Shown piece after piece: positions 33,720-42,160 of a stretch of DNA of 64,000 nt (positions within the stretch are counted from its first letter, which is position 1; every line of letters begins with the position of its first letter). The notes below the pieces were generated by a model, which saw only the letters and a program-made list of their open reading frames with translations, did not search any database and had not been told where the DNA came from. Made by a program: the position numbers and the translations under genes. The stretch lies in NCBI GenBank assembly GCA_963698565.1, contig CAVORH010000028.1:186001-250000 (forward strand), written 5' to 3'. The stretch comes from Sva-07 sp963698565 (GTDB lineage: Bacteria; Actinomycetota; Acidimicrobiia; Acidimicrobiales; Ilumatobacteraceae).

Positions 33720-34373
33720 GTGAGCAACGCAACCGCCGACGGCGGCATCGACGCCGTGATCTTCGACTTCGCCGGCGTGCTCAGCACGAGCCCTGCCGGT
33801 GGCATGATCGAACGTGCGCAGCAGTTCGATCTCGACCTGTCGACGTTCCTGCCGATCGTGTTGGGTCCGCTCGAGGTCGACAGCGATCACCCGTATCACG
33901 AGCTCGAGCGCGGTCGGATCACGATGGACGAGTTCGACGCGGCCATCGAGCCGCTGTGGCGCGCGGCAGGCCTCACCGAGTTCCCGACGATCCCGCGTGG
34001 CGACGAGCTGCTCGCGATGGTGGAGCCGGTGGCAGCGATGGTCGACGCGGCACGGGACGTCCGAGCGGCGGGACTTCCCACTGCGATCCTCACCAACAAC
34101 ACGCGTGAGTGGGGTGCATGGCGTGAGGCCTGGGACGCCGACAACCTCGTCGATGTCGTGATCGACTCGAGCGAGGTCGGGCTCCGCAAACCGAACCCGG
34201 CGATCTTCGAACTCGCGGTCGAACGCCTCGGCGGACCACCGATGGAGCGGTGCCTCTTCCTCGACGACTTCCCGTGGAACGTCGCTGCGGCCGAGGCGCT
34301 GGGATTCCAGACGATCCACGTGACCGATCCGGTCGCGGCCGCGGCGGCCTTGCGCGCGCGACTCGGTCTCTGA
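33720..34373 (+). CDS. HAD-IA family hydrolase with atypical motif I
   Basis: 217-residue HAD protein of the IA group with helical cap. Motif I reads VIFDFAGVLST: the nucleophile D16 is kept, but the second Asp (+2), the acid/base of phosphatases, is Ala. Motif II is ILTNN, motif III the Lys in GLRKPNP, motif IV LFLDDFPWN. Similar D-x-(G/A) motifs occur in epoxide-hydrolase N-domains and dehalogenase-like HADs, so phosphatase activity is uncertain. GTG start at 33720. Confidence 0.83.
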   Translation: MSNATADGGIDAVIFDFAGVLSTSPAGGMIERAQQFDLDLSTFLPIVLGPLEVDSDHPYHELERGRITMDEFDAAIEPLWRAAGLTEFPTIPRGDELLAMVEPVAAMVDAARDVRAAGLPTAILTNNTREWGAWREAWDADNLVDVVIDSSEVGLRKPNPAIFELAVERLGGPPMERCLFLDDFPWNVAAAEALGFQTIHVTDPVAAAAALRARLGL

Positions 34374-34431
34374 GCTCCGGCCGACATCGCCGCGTCCAGC
34401 CGTCACGTCTCGCAGCGGCAAGGATGGCGAG

Positions 34432-35310
34432 ATGTCCGATGGTTCACGGGGAGCGCTCGCGATCGCCGGACTCGCAGCGGCGGGCTTCGCGTTCGCCCTC
34501 GCCGCCCTCGTCAGTTCGCAGCTCGCGATCATGTCGGTGCTCGACGACACGCGGGCCGAACGTGCTGCCACACAGATCGCCGAGTCGCGGTTCACGGCCG
34601 ACGTGATCGAGCAGACCGTCCGACGAGCCGTCGAACCCGTCGCCGGTGAGGCGGTCGCCATCGAACTCGCCGCCGCCGCCAGCGCCGATCCGCGAGTCGC
34701 CGCGACGGTCGGCGAGGCGCTGCTCGCCGCCCACGGTGGGCTGGTCGACCCCGACCTGGTGTACTCGGACACCGGCAACACCGCCGTCGATCGGGCGATC
34801 GTCGGCTCGGTGATCGACGGTGCTGAACGGGCCGGCATCGACCTCGACGCCGTCGGTCTCGGCGACGTGGCGCTCGGCGACGTGACACTCGGCGGCGTAC
34901 GGCTCGACGCGATCGCCGAGCAGGCCGGTCTGCCGTCGGTGGTTCCGAGCGAGGTGCCGGCCCTGGGACTGCGGCGGATCGCCGAGACCACCCGGATCAT
35001 CGCGTTGATCGCTCTGCTCGCGTTCGCCCTGCTCGCCGTGTTCGCCCACCCGCGCCCCGGGAAATCGTTGCGACGCCTCGGATCGACCGCCGTGGTCGTC
35101 TGTGGCGGGTGGTTGGTCGGGCTGCTCGTCGCCGGCTGGGTGATCGGCCGAACGACGAGCACGCTGTTCGGCGAGATGCTCGACACCGTGTGGTCCGATG
35201 CCGTGCCGTCGATGCTGCTGCTCGTCGGCGCCGGGATGCTGATCGGCGCCGGCCTGTGGGTCGCCGGTACCGTCGCCGACGGCGCCACCCGCCGACCGGC
35301 AGCGCGGTGA
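34432..35310 (+). CDS. Membrane protein with pentapeptide-like loop, function unknown
   Basis: 292 residues: one N-terminal membrane segment (about 8-32), an external or cytoplasmic domain of about 150 residues, then three membrane segments (about 187-206, 216-242, 258-284). The layout resembles actinobacterial proteins with an N-terminal anchor and a soluble helical domain. Residues 137-161 have a five-residue period (LDAVG LGDVA LGDVT LGGVR LDAIA), like one turn and a half of a pentapeptide-repeat helix. No family recognised. ATG start at 34432. Confidence 0.72.
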   Translation: MSDGSRGALAIAGLAAAGFAFALAALVSSQLAIMSVLDDTRAERAATQIAESRFTADVIEQTVRRAVEPVAGEAVAIELAAAASADPRVAATVGEALLAAHGGLVDPDLVYSDTGNTAVDRAIVGSVIDGAERAGIDLDAVGLGDVALGDVTLGGVRLDAIAEQAGLPSVVPSEVPALGLRRIAETTRIIALIALLAFALLAVFAHPRPGKSLRRLGSTAVVVCGGWLVGLLVAGWVIGRTTSTLFGEMLDTVWSDAVPSMLLLVGAGMLIGAGLWVAGTVADGATRRPAAR

Positions 35311-35312
35311 GA

Positions 35313-36326
35313 TCAGTGCCGCGGTGACTGCTCCGATGGCCGCAGCAGACGGGGCCCCATCAACTTCGCCATCAGGTGATCGCCCGAGGTGACCGGTGCG
35401 TAGCGCGGCGGGTTCGACGCGTCGGAGCACGTGGGCAGGCACTCGATCACTGCGTCGTGGTTCGGCTGCTGGAACCAGGCGATCGACCGGCGGCGGAACG
35501 GGCCGGTGACACCGGCGGCCGGCGGGACCACTCGATGGAGCGTCGACCGCCAACGGTCGTTCGACCATTCCGACAGCAGGTCCCCCACGTTGACGATGAA
35601 GCCGCCCTCTGGCGGCAGGACGTCGTGCCACGCGCCGGCGTCGTCGCAGATCTGGAGGCCCGGCACGGGATCGGCGAGCAGGACGGTGATGCTCCCGTAG
35701 TCGGTGTGTGCACCCATGCGCATCTGCCCGTCGACCGGCGCCGTCGCGCCCTCGCGACGCTGGTAGTTGTTGGCGCGCATCACCGTCGGGCCCTTGTCGA
35801 GGACGGGAACGAAGTGGTCGGCGTCCATGCCGAGCGCCACGGCAGCGGCGGACATCACGGTGTTGGCCACCTCGTCGACCGCGTCGAGGTAGGCGAGCCA
35901 GATCTCGCGCAACTCCGCGGGCGCCGACGGCCACACGTTGGGAGCGAAGTAGCGGCGGTCGGCGAAGTACGGGTCGGCCAGCTGGTCGGCGGTGAGCTCG
36001 CAGCCGACGTTGAACGCCTCGAACAGGTCGGTCGGCAGATCGTCCTCCCCGAGCGAGTACGCAAGCGCCTCACTTCCCTCGGGTGCGTACCCCCGGTTCG
36101 CCGTGCGGTCCTCGACGTAGTACTGCAGCTTCTCCTCGATGGCCAGGTCGAAGAACGCACCCGTGACGCGCAGCATCTCGTCGATCAGCCCGGGTTCGAC
36201 CCCGTGGCCCGTGATCGAGAAGAAGCCGACCGTGCGGGCGGCGTGGTCGAAGGCCGCCGCGACCGACCGGCGGTCGGCGTCGTCGCCTTCACGGAACGGA
36301 CGGAGGTCGATCGGTTCCACGCGCAC
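35313..36326 (-). CDS. 2-oxoglutarate/Fe(II)-dependent dioxygenase, isopenicillin-N-synthase family
   Basis: Non-heme iron oxygenase of 337 residues. Iron ligands are H207 and D209 (in GAHTDYGSIT) and H264 (in STLHRVV); the 2-oxoglutarate RxS motif is R279-R-S281. The N-terminal DIOX_N region (1-120) includes GFFSITGHGV. Such enzymes hydroxylate or desaturate small molecules; the substrate is unknown. Its start (ATG at 36326, GTG-free) is divergent from the HNH gene by 114 bp. The opposing membrane-protein gene ends 3 bp from its stop. Confidence 0.9.
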   Translation of the reverse strand: MRVEPIDLRPFREGDDADRRSVAAAFDHAARTVGFFSITGHGVEPGLIDEMLRVTGAFFDLAIEEKLQYYVEDRTANRGYAPEGSEALAYSLGEDDLPTDLFEAFNVGCELTADQLADPYFADRRYFAPNVWPSAPAELREIWLAYLDAVDEVANTVMSAAAVALGMDADHFVPVLDKGPTVMRANNYQRREGATAPVDGQMRMGAHTDYGSITVLLADPVPGLQICDDAGAWHDVLPPEGGFIVNVGDLLSEWSNDRWRSTLHRVVPPAAGVTGPFRRRSIAWFQQPNHDAVIECLPTCSDASNPPRYAPVTSGDHLMAKLMGPRLLRPSEQSPRH

Positions 36327-36405
36327 GTGTCAACGGTAGCGCTGCACCCTCCCGCGGCGTCCCACAACGACGGCTCCGTTCACGTACATCTGTACTCTCT
36401 CGGGG

Positions 36406-36434
36406 TTGACAAACGATCGTGTGTTCGCTACGAT
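36406..36434 (+). promoter_or_regulatory. Promoter (TTGACA-17-TACGAT) with SOS-box-like spacer, leaderless start
   Basis: A consensus -35 TTGACA (36406-36411) and -10 TACGAT (36429-36434) are separated by exactly 17 bp. The ATG of the HNH gene begins 6 nt after the -10, so the transcript should be leaderless. The spacer contains CGATC-GTGT-GTTCG (36414-36427), nine of ten matches to the actinobacterial LexA core CGAAC-N4-GTTCG. Confidence 0.62.
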
Positions 36435-36440
36435 CATGAC

Positions 36441-37788
36441 ATGTTCGCCAGCCTTGTCGACGAGCTCCAGGGACTCGACAACGATGCGGTGACCGAACGT
36501 CTGCGAGAGCTCGAACTGCAGCGGCGTCGCATCGACGCCGAGACCGCAGCCCTGATCACGTTGGCGCAGGCCCGCGGCGTCCACCGCGACGACGGCCACC
36601 TGAGCGTCGCCGGCTGGTTGCGCGCAAACCTCAACTGGTCCGGTCAGCAGGTCGGCGTGGCGAAGAAGGTGGCCCGCCTCCTCGACGAACACGAAAAGGT
36701 CGGTGACGCCGTGCTCGCCGGCCATCTGGGCGCCGCGCAGGTGGGCGAGCTCGCCCGCGCCGCCCGCAACCCGCGCTGCGGGTCGGAGATCGGGGAGGTG
36801 CTCGACCTGCTGCTCGCGCAAGGTGAGCAGCTGCCGTTCGACGACTTCCGACTCCTCGTGCGACGCTGGGAGACGCTCGCCGACGAGGACGGCGCCGAAG
36901 GCGATGCCGAGGCGAACCACGCCAACCGGACCGTGTCGGCACACGAGGTCGGCGGCGCACTCGATCTGCGCGCGAGCGGTGGGTCGGCGATGGCCACGGC
37001 AGAGATGCTCGGGATCCTCGAGCGCTTCGTCGAGGACGAGTTCCGCAAGGACGTCGCTGCCCGCACCGAACTCCACGGTCCCGATGCGCCCGCCTCGCTG
37101 CTGCCCCGAACCGATGCGCAGCGTCGGTTCGATGCCGTGCACGAGATCTTCCGGAGGGCGGCCTCCGCGCCCGCCGGCGGGCGCGCACCCGAGCCGGTGG
37201 TCAACATCCTCGTCGACCAGCACACCCAGGAGATCCTGCTCGCCAGGCACCGGCTGATCCCCTTCCCCGACGACATCACCGCCCCTGACCTCGACCGGCT
37301 GCGCTGCGAGACCGACTCCGGCATCCCGGTGCCGCCCGAAGCGGTGTTCGAGGCGATGATGCAGGGCTACGTCCGCCGCGTCGTCGTCGACGACGACGGC
37401 GTGGTGATCGACATGGGACGCAGGCGGCGGTTGTTCACCGGTGCCGCCCGCACCGCGGTGAAGCTGATGGAACGCCACTGCGGACACCTCGGCTGCACGG
37501 TGAGTTCAGCGCCACGCCGACATCGACCACATGGACGAATGGGACCGCGACGACGGCCGTACCGACGTCGACAACGGACGCCCTCGCTGCAACGGCCACA
37601 ACCGGGAGAAGACCCGGCTCGGCCTGGTCGATCGGCGAACCCACGGTGGCCGCATCATCACCTACCGACGCGACGGCACCGCCATGCTCCCCGTCGGATG
37701 CCGAGCGCCCGACACCGACGGCGACGGCGACGAGCCGCCCGACGGTCTCGCGATGCTCGCCCGAGCACTCCGCCCGCTCCTCGAGTAG
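36441..37788 (+). CDS. DUF222/HNH endonuclease domain protein (13E12 REP-type), frameshifted
   Basis: Homing-type nuclease family common in actinobacteria. The first frame encodes the helical DUF222 domain (about 1-330) and the first Cys pair of the HNH region (CGHLGC). One extra C at 37512 or 37513 then shifts the frame; removing it joins ADIDHMDEW and DNGRPRCNGHNREKTR, which supply the HNH His, Asn and second metal cluster. The repaired protein has 448 residues and ends at 37788. The literal first frame runs on to 38711 across the antisense deacetylase gene and is meaningless there. ATG start at 36441, right after its promoter. Confidence 0.83.
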
Positions 37789-37814
37789 CGGAGCGCGCCG
37801 ACCCCGGTCAACCG

Positions 37815-38672
37815 TCAGTGTCGTCGACCGACGGCGTCGAGGAGACCCTGCATGCCACCGAAGGTGACCACCCGGAACTCCTCGGCGGCGCCCAGCCCGT
37901 ACTTCGCTCCGAGCCCCTCGCTCGCCGACCGCAGCAGCAGCGGGAGCAGCTCGTCGACACGTCCTGCGGCGAGCGCGTCGTCGACGGCCGGGATCGTCCA
38001 GCCGCCCGTGTCGGCCTGCAGTCGGAGCTGGTTGAAGAAGTTGAGCATCATCGTGCGGTGGCAGCAGCCCGCCGCGATCTTGCGGTCGAGCGTGTCAGAG
38101 ATGTCGACGACGTCGGTGACGTCCACGACGCGCCGCCCGAAGTACCACCGCTCGAAACAACCGTGCGGTGCGAGCGCACCACCGGGTCGGGCGGCATCGA
38201 AGTGCTCCGGGTGATGGAGGTCGAACTGACTCGTCCAGAACGACTCGTCGACCGCCCGGGCGACCGTGATGTGATCGAGGTTGTCCTCGCCGTACATCGC
38301 GTACGGATCGAACGACACCAACGCGTACGGCCGATGTGTCCGCACGGCCCGGATCACGTGCTCCCGCAGCTCGATTGTGGAGACGTCGCCGAGCGTGTCG
38401 GTCGGATAGCCGAGCTCCACGATCTCGGCGACCCCGAGGACGGCACACGCCCGCTCGAACTCGTCGCGGTTGGCAGCGGCGGTCGAGCGCTCGTCGGACC
38501 CGACCGAATCCCAGCGATCGTCGGTGGCTCGCACCACCACGACGCGCCAACCGGCGTCGGCCCAGGCAGCGACCGTGCCGCCGAGGAACAATGCGACGTC
38601 GTCGGCGTGCGCCACCACCAGGAGCACGACGCGGCCGTCGCCGGGTTCGATCGTGCGTACGACGGTCGACAC
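37815..38672 (-). CDS. PIG-L/LmbE family zinc deacetylase
   Basis: 285-residue zinc enzyme of the family that deacetylates GlcNAc-linked molecules (MshB in mycothiol, PIG-L in GPI anchors). The N-terminal metal motif reads AHADDV (H22, D24, D25), whereas the consensus is (A/P)HPDDE; the third ligand H134 is in LDHITV. GTG start at 38672. Divergent from the DegT aminotransferase with 35 bp between starts, so the two share a promoter region. MshB itself is less likely because the context is an amino-sugar set rather than mycothiol genes. Confidence 0.87.
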   Translation of the reverse strand: MSTVVRTIEPGDGRVVLLVVAHADDVALFLGGTVAAWADAGWRVVVVRATDDRWDSVGSDERSTAAANRDEFERACAVLGVAEIVELGYPTDTLGDVSTIELREHVIRAVRTHRPYALVSFDPYAMYGEDNLDHITVARAVDESFWTSQFDLHHPEHFDAARPGGALAPHGCFERWYFGRRVVDVTDVVDISDTLDRKIAAGCCHRTMMLNFFNQLRLQADTGGWTIPAVDDALAAGRVDELLPLLLRSASEGLGAKYGLGAAEEFRVVTFGGMQGLLDAVGRRH

Positions 38673-38707
38673 GGGCCGAACCGTAGCCGGGGTGCGATCA
38701 TGACGAG

Positions 38708-39934
38708 ATGAGCGAACTCGCGATCCACGGTGGACCGCCCGTCCGCACGATGCCGTACCCGACCTGGCCCCAGCACGACGATCGCGAGCGCGAGCTGCTG
38801 CTCGACGTGCTCGACAGCGGCCGGTGGTGGTCGACGCAAGGAACCCGGGTCCACGAGTTCGAGCATGCGTGGGGCGAGCTGCACGGCACCGGACCTGCCG
38901 TGGCCGTCACCAACGGCTCGCATGCGATCGAAGTGGCGCTGCTCGCCACCGGCGTCGGCCAGGGCGACGAGGTGATCGTGCCGAGCTGGACGTTCGTCGC
39001 CACGGCGGCGTCGGTCCTCATGGTGAACGCGATCCCGGTCCTGGTCGACGTGGAACTCGGCACCGGGTGCATCGATCCGGACGCCGTCGAAGCCGCGATC
39101 ACCGAGCGCACCCGGGCCGTCATCGCCGTCCACATCGCCGGCCATCCCGCCGACCTGGAACGTCTCACCGAGATCTGTGCCCGTCGTGATCTCGTGCTCA
39201 TCGAGGACTGCGCCCATGCGCACGGGTCGCTGTTCAACGGGCAGATGGTCGGCACGTTCGGTTCGGCCGGCACCTACTCGTTCCAGGCGTCCAAGCTGAT
39301 GACCGCAGGTGAAGGCGGCGCGATCGTCACCGCCGACCCCGAGGTACGCGCGAGCGCCATGTCGTACAGCGACTGCGGCCGGCGCCCCGGCGAGTGGTTC
39401 TACTCCCACTTCGCCCTCGGCGGGAACTACCGGATGACCGAGTGGCAGGGCGCCGTGTTGCTCGCGCAACTCGAACGGTTCGAGGAACAGGCGGTGCGCC
39501 GAGATCGACGCTCGGCGCTGCTCAACAGCGCACTCGCCGCGATCCCCGGGGTGCATCCACAGGCGCGCGACCCCCGCTGCGACCGACAGGGCAACTACTG
39601 CTACGTCGTGCGCATCGACCCCCACGAATTCGGCGCCGACCGCGAACCGGTGCGCCTCGCCCTCGCCGCAGAGGGCATCCCCCTCACGATGTCGTACCCG
39701 CCCGTCCACCGGCTCGACGTCTTCCGCGACAGCGACGGGTTCGCCCCCCGCTGGCGCGACCGCGCCGGGATGCAGGCCTTCGCCGAACTCTCGCTCCCCG
39801 TCACCGAACACCTGGCCGACACGACGCTGTGGTTCACCACGTCGGTCCTGATGGGAACGGAGGGCGATGCCCTCGACGTCGTCCGAGCCGTCGAGAAGGT
39901 CCAGCGCCACGCCGCCGAACTGGTGACGCGATGA
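38708..39934 (+). CDS. DegT/DnrJ/EryC1/StrS family PLP aminotransferase
   Basis: 408-residue fold-type-I PLP enzyme that transaminates keto-sugars or cyclitols. The Schiff-base Lys is K196 in FQASKLMTAGEGGA and D167 in EDCAHAHG pairs with the pyridine nitrogen. The N-terminal GGPPVRTMPYPTWP and the SGRWWSTQGTRV stretch resemble AHBA synthase and scyllo-inosose aminotransferases (StsC-like) more than the UDP-sugar enzymes. Stop overlaps the next start (ATGA), so it is co-translated with the dehydrogenase that follows. Confidence 0.9.
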   Translation: MSELAIHGGPPVRTMPYPTWPQHDDRERELLLDVLDSGRWWSTQGTRVHEFEHAWGELHGTGPAVAVTNGSHAIEVALLATGVGQGDEVIVPSWTFVATAASVLMVNAIPVLVDVELGTGCIDPDAVEAAITERTRAVIAVHIAGHPADLERLTEICARRDLVLIEDCAHAHGSLFNGQMVGTFGSAGTYSFQASKLMTAGEGGAIVTADPEVRASAMSYSDCGRRPGEWFYSHFALGGNYRMTEWQGAVLLAQLERFEEQAVRRDRRSALLNSALAAIPGVHPQARDPRCDRQGNYCYVVRIDPHEFGADREPVRLALAAEGIPLTMSYPPVHRLDVFRDSDGFAPRWRDRAGMQAFAELSLPVTEHLADTTLWFTTSVLMGTEGDALDVVRAVEKVQRHAAELVTR

Positions 39935-40986
39935 GCGACGAACCCGCCGACCAGGACACGAGCGACGCCGCGCCCGGCGGCACCCCCTTCGAGTGCGTGG
40001 AGCGCACGGCGGTCGCGACGCTCAACGAACTGCCGCCGTATCTCATCGCCGTCAACGACCCACCGTGGGCGTCGATCGCCGACCGGGTTCCCGCGCCGGT
40101 CACCGTGGTGATGGCTCACGACATGGAACTCGCCAAGCTCGACCGTGACGTCGATGCCACCGCCGACGATCGCGCCGAGATCGTCGTCGGCTTCGGCGGC
40201 GGCACCGCCCTCGACACCGCCAAGTACCTCGCCTGGAAGCGAGGACTCCCACTCGTCCAGATCCCGACGATCACCTCGGTCGACGCCGGCTTCACCGATG
40301 CGATCGGCATCCGTGCGGACGGTCGGGTCCGCTACGTCGGAACGATCGAACCCGAGGTCGTCGTGCTCGACATCGATCTCATCCGCAGCGCGCCCGCTCG
40401 CCTCAACCGCGCAGGAGTCGGCGACGTGCTGTCGTGCCACACCGGACTCCACGACTGGCGAGCGGCCGTCGCGGTCGGTGAGGGCGTCGGGTGGGACGAG
40501 GACGGCGCCGCGCTCGGCGAGTCGTTGCTGCTCGAACTCGATGCTGCCCTGCCGGACATCGCTGCGGTCACTCCCGATGGCGTGCGTTTCCTCGCCGACG
40601 CGTATCGGCGCGTCGGCGCGATGTCCGGTCGCCTCGGACACAGCCGGTTCGAGGAGGGATCGGAGCACTTCTGGGCCTACGCGTACGAGCACGCCACCGG
40701 CGTCCACCACGTGCACGGCGAGCTGATCTCCTTCGCCGTCGTTGCGTTGGCGCACGTCCAGGGCAACGACCCGGAGTTCGCACACCGCATCGTGTCGCAG
40801 GCCGGCGTGACCGCCCACCCCGACGACCTCGGGATCACCCGCGCCGAGTTCGTCGACAACCTCGTCGGACTCCGGGCGTACTCCCACGCCGAGGGCCTCG
40901 ACGTCGGCGTCGCCGACCTGCGCGAGTTGACGGTCGGCGATGCCGACGCGGCCTACGACTTCGCGCTCACCCTGCCGAGAGGCTGA
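39931..40986 (+). CDS. Glycerol-1-phosphate dehydrogenase-like / iron-containing alcohol dehydrogenase family
   Basis: 351-residue NAD(P)-dependent enzyme of the COG0371-type (EgsA/AraM, glycerol dehydrogenase) group, related to dehydroquinate and deoxy-inosose synthases. The nucleotide motif is GGGTALDTAK (89-98) followed by IPTITSVDAGFTDAIGI, and the metal ligands are D165 (GVGD), H246 and H262. ATG start overlaps the aminotransferase stop. Genomic pairing with a DegT enzyme suggests that it makes or reduces a keto-sugar or cyclitol rather than a lipid precursor; true G1P dehydrogenase activity is an alternative. Confidence 0.85.
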   Translation: MSDEPADQDTSDAAPGGTPFECVERTAVATLNELPPYLIAVNDPPWASIADRVPAPVTVVMAHDMELAKLDRDVDATADDRAEIVVGFGGGTALDTAKYLAWKRGLPLVQIPTITSVDAGFTDAIGIRADGRVRYVGTIEPEVVVLDIDLIRSAPARLNRAGVGDVLSCHTGLHDWRAAVAVGEGVGWDEDGAALGESLLLELDAALPDIAAVTPDGVRFLADAYRRVGAMSGRLGHSRFEEGSEHFWAYAYEHATGVHHVHGELISFAVVALAHVQGNDPEFAHRIVSQAGVTAHPDDLGITRAEFVDNLVGLRAYSHAEGLDVGVADLRELTVGDADAAYDFALTLPRG

Positions 40987-40992
40987 CGGGCG

Positions 40993-42129
40993 TCAGCTGA
41001 GACCGAACTCGGCGAGTTCGACCGGCCGGCGCTCGTCGATCGAGCGGTGCGCAGCGGCGCCGGTGGCGACTGCCCACATGCCCTCCGTGACCGTGACCGC
41101 CTCTGGCCGTCCGGCGCGGATGGCGTCGAGCAGGTGGAGGTGCTCCATGAAGCTCGCCCCCTGGTGGAAGTCCGGGTACGGCACCCGGGGGTCCATCGGC
41201 GCTGGCACCTCGCGCACGTTCTGCCCGATGTTGTGGCCGTGGCCTTCCGCGGTGGCACGTTCACCGACCCACACCGTGTCACCGGGGACCGTCGCTTCGA
41301 GTTTGGCCGCGTCGCCGGTGATCGCGAGCTCCTGTTCGTAGCGGCCACCTTCGGCGAACATGCACAGGTCGAGCATCCCGCGCACACCGTTGGCGAACTC
41401 GACGATCACGAAGGCGTTGTCGAGGATGTCGGAGCGCTCCATCCGACCGTCGATCTCGTAGTACTCGTCGAGGTGGTTGACGTCCTGGCCGCCGCTGGCC
41501 ATCACCCGCACCGGGTGTGCGCCAGCGACCAAGTGCATCAGGTCGAAGAAGTGGCAGCACTTCTCCACCAGGGTGCCGCCGGTGTTGCGGGTGAACCGGT
41601 TCCAGTCGCCGACCTTGCCGAGGAACGGGTAGCGGTGTTCCCTGATCGACACCATCCGGGTGGTGCCGCAGACACCCGTGTCGAGTTGCTCGAGCATCGC
41701 TGCGGGGGTCGGCATGAAGCGGTACTGCAGCCCCATCCACGTGATGGCATCACGGTGGCGGGCAGCTTCGACCACGCGCAGACAGTCCTCGACGCGCGTG
41801 CACAGCGGCTTCTCGATCAGCACGTGCTTGTCGGTCGCGAGCACGTCGGCGAGGATCGCCGCGTGGGTGAAGTTCGGTGTGGTGATCACGACCACGTCGA
41901 CGTTCGGATCGGCGAGCAACTCGCGGTGGTCGGTGTAGGTGGCCACCCTGCTCTTGGCCTCCGCGCCACCGGGGCCGGACTCGACACAGCCGAGCCCCCA
42001 CTCGATGCTGGTCGCCACCGGGTCGGCGAGCGCCACCACCGCGGCACCGTCGACGTGGTTGAGGTCGAGGATGTGTTCGCCCCCCATCATCCCGCTCCCG
42101 ATGATGCCGTACCCGATCGTGTCGCTCAT
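40993..42129 (-). CDS. Gfo/Idh/MocA family oxidoreductase
   Basis: 378-residue NAD(P)-dependent sugar or cyclitol dehydrogenase. Rossmann motif GIIGSGMMG (8-16), the EKPLCT active-site Lys motif, and a C-terminal alpha/beta domain. Family members include inositol 2-dehydrogenase and glucose-fructose oxidoreductase, and StrI in streptomycin synthesis. Convergent with the dehydrogenase gene (6 bp apart). Its ATG at 42129 has only 31 bp of normal DNA upstream before the AT-rich block, so its promoter region is probably altered or lies in that block. Confidence 0.9.
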   Translation of the reverse strand: MSDTIGYGIIGSGMMGGEHILDLNHVDGAAVVALADPVATSIEWGLGCVESGPGGAEAKSRVATYTDHRELLADPNVDVVVITTPNFTHAAILADVLATDKHVLIEKPLCTRVEDCLRVVEAARHRDAITWMGLQYRFMPTPAAMLEQLDTGVCGTTRMVSIREHRYPFLGKVGDWNRFTRNTGGTLVEKCCHFFDLMHLVAGAHPVRVMASGGQDVNHLDEYYEIDGRMERSDILDNAFVIVEFANGVRGMLDLCMFAEGGRYEQELAITGDAAKLEATVPGDTVWVGERATAEGHGHNIGQNVREVPAPMDPRVPYPDFHQGASFMEHLHLLDAIRAGRPEAVTVTEGMWAVATGAAAHRSIDERRPVELAEFGLS

Positions 42130-42160
42130 GTACGCGACGGTACTTCGCCTCGGGGTGTGT

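Noticed and set aside
35376..38711. Plus-strand frame of 1111 codons over the oxygenase, HNH and deacetylase genes
   Set aside because: Only 36441-37511 is protein-like. The rest is antisense to two well-supported genes and rich in Arg and His.
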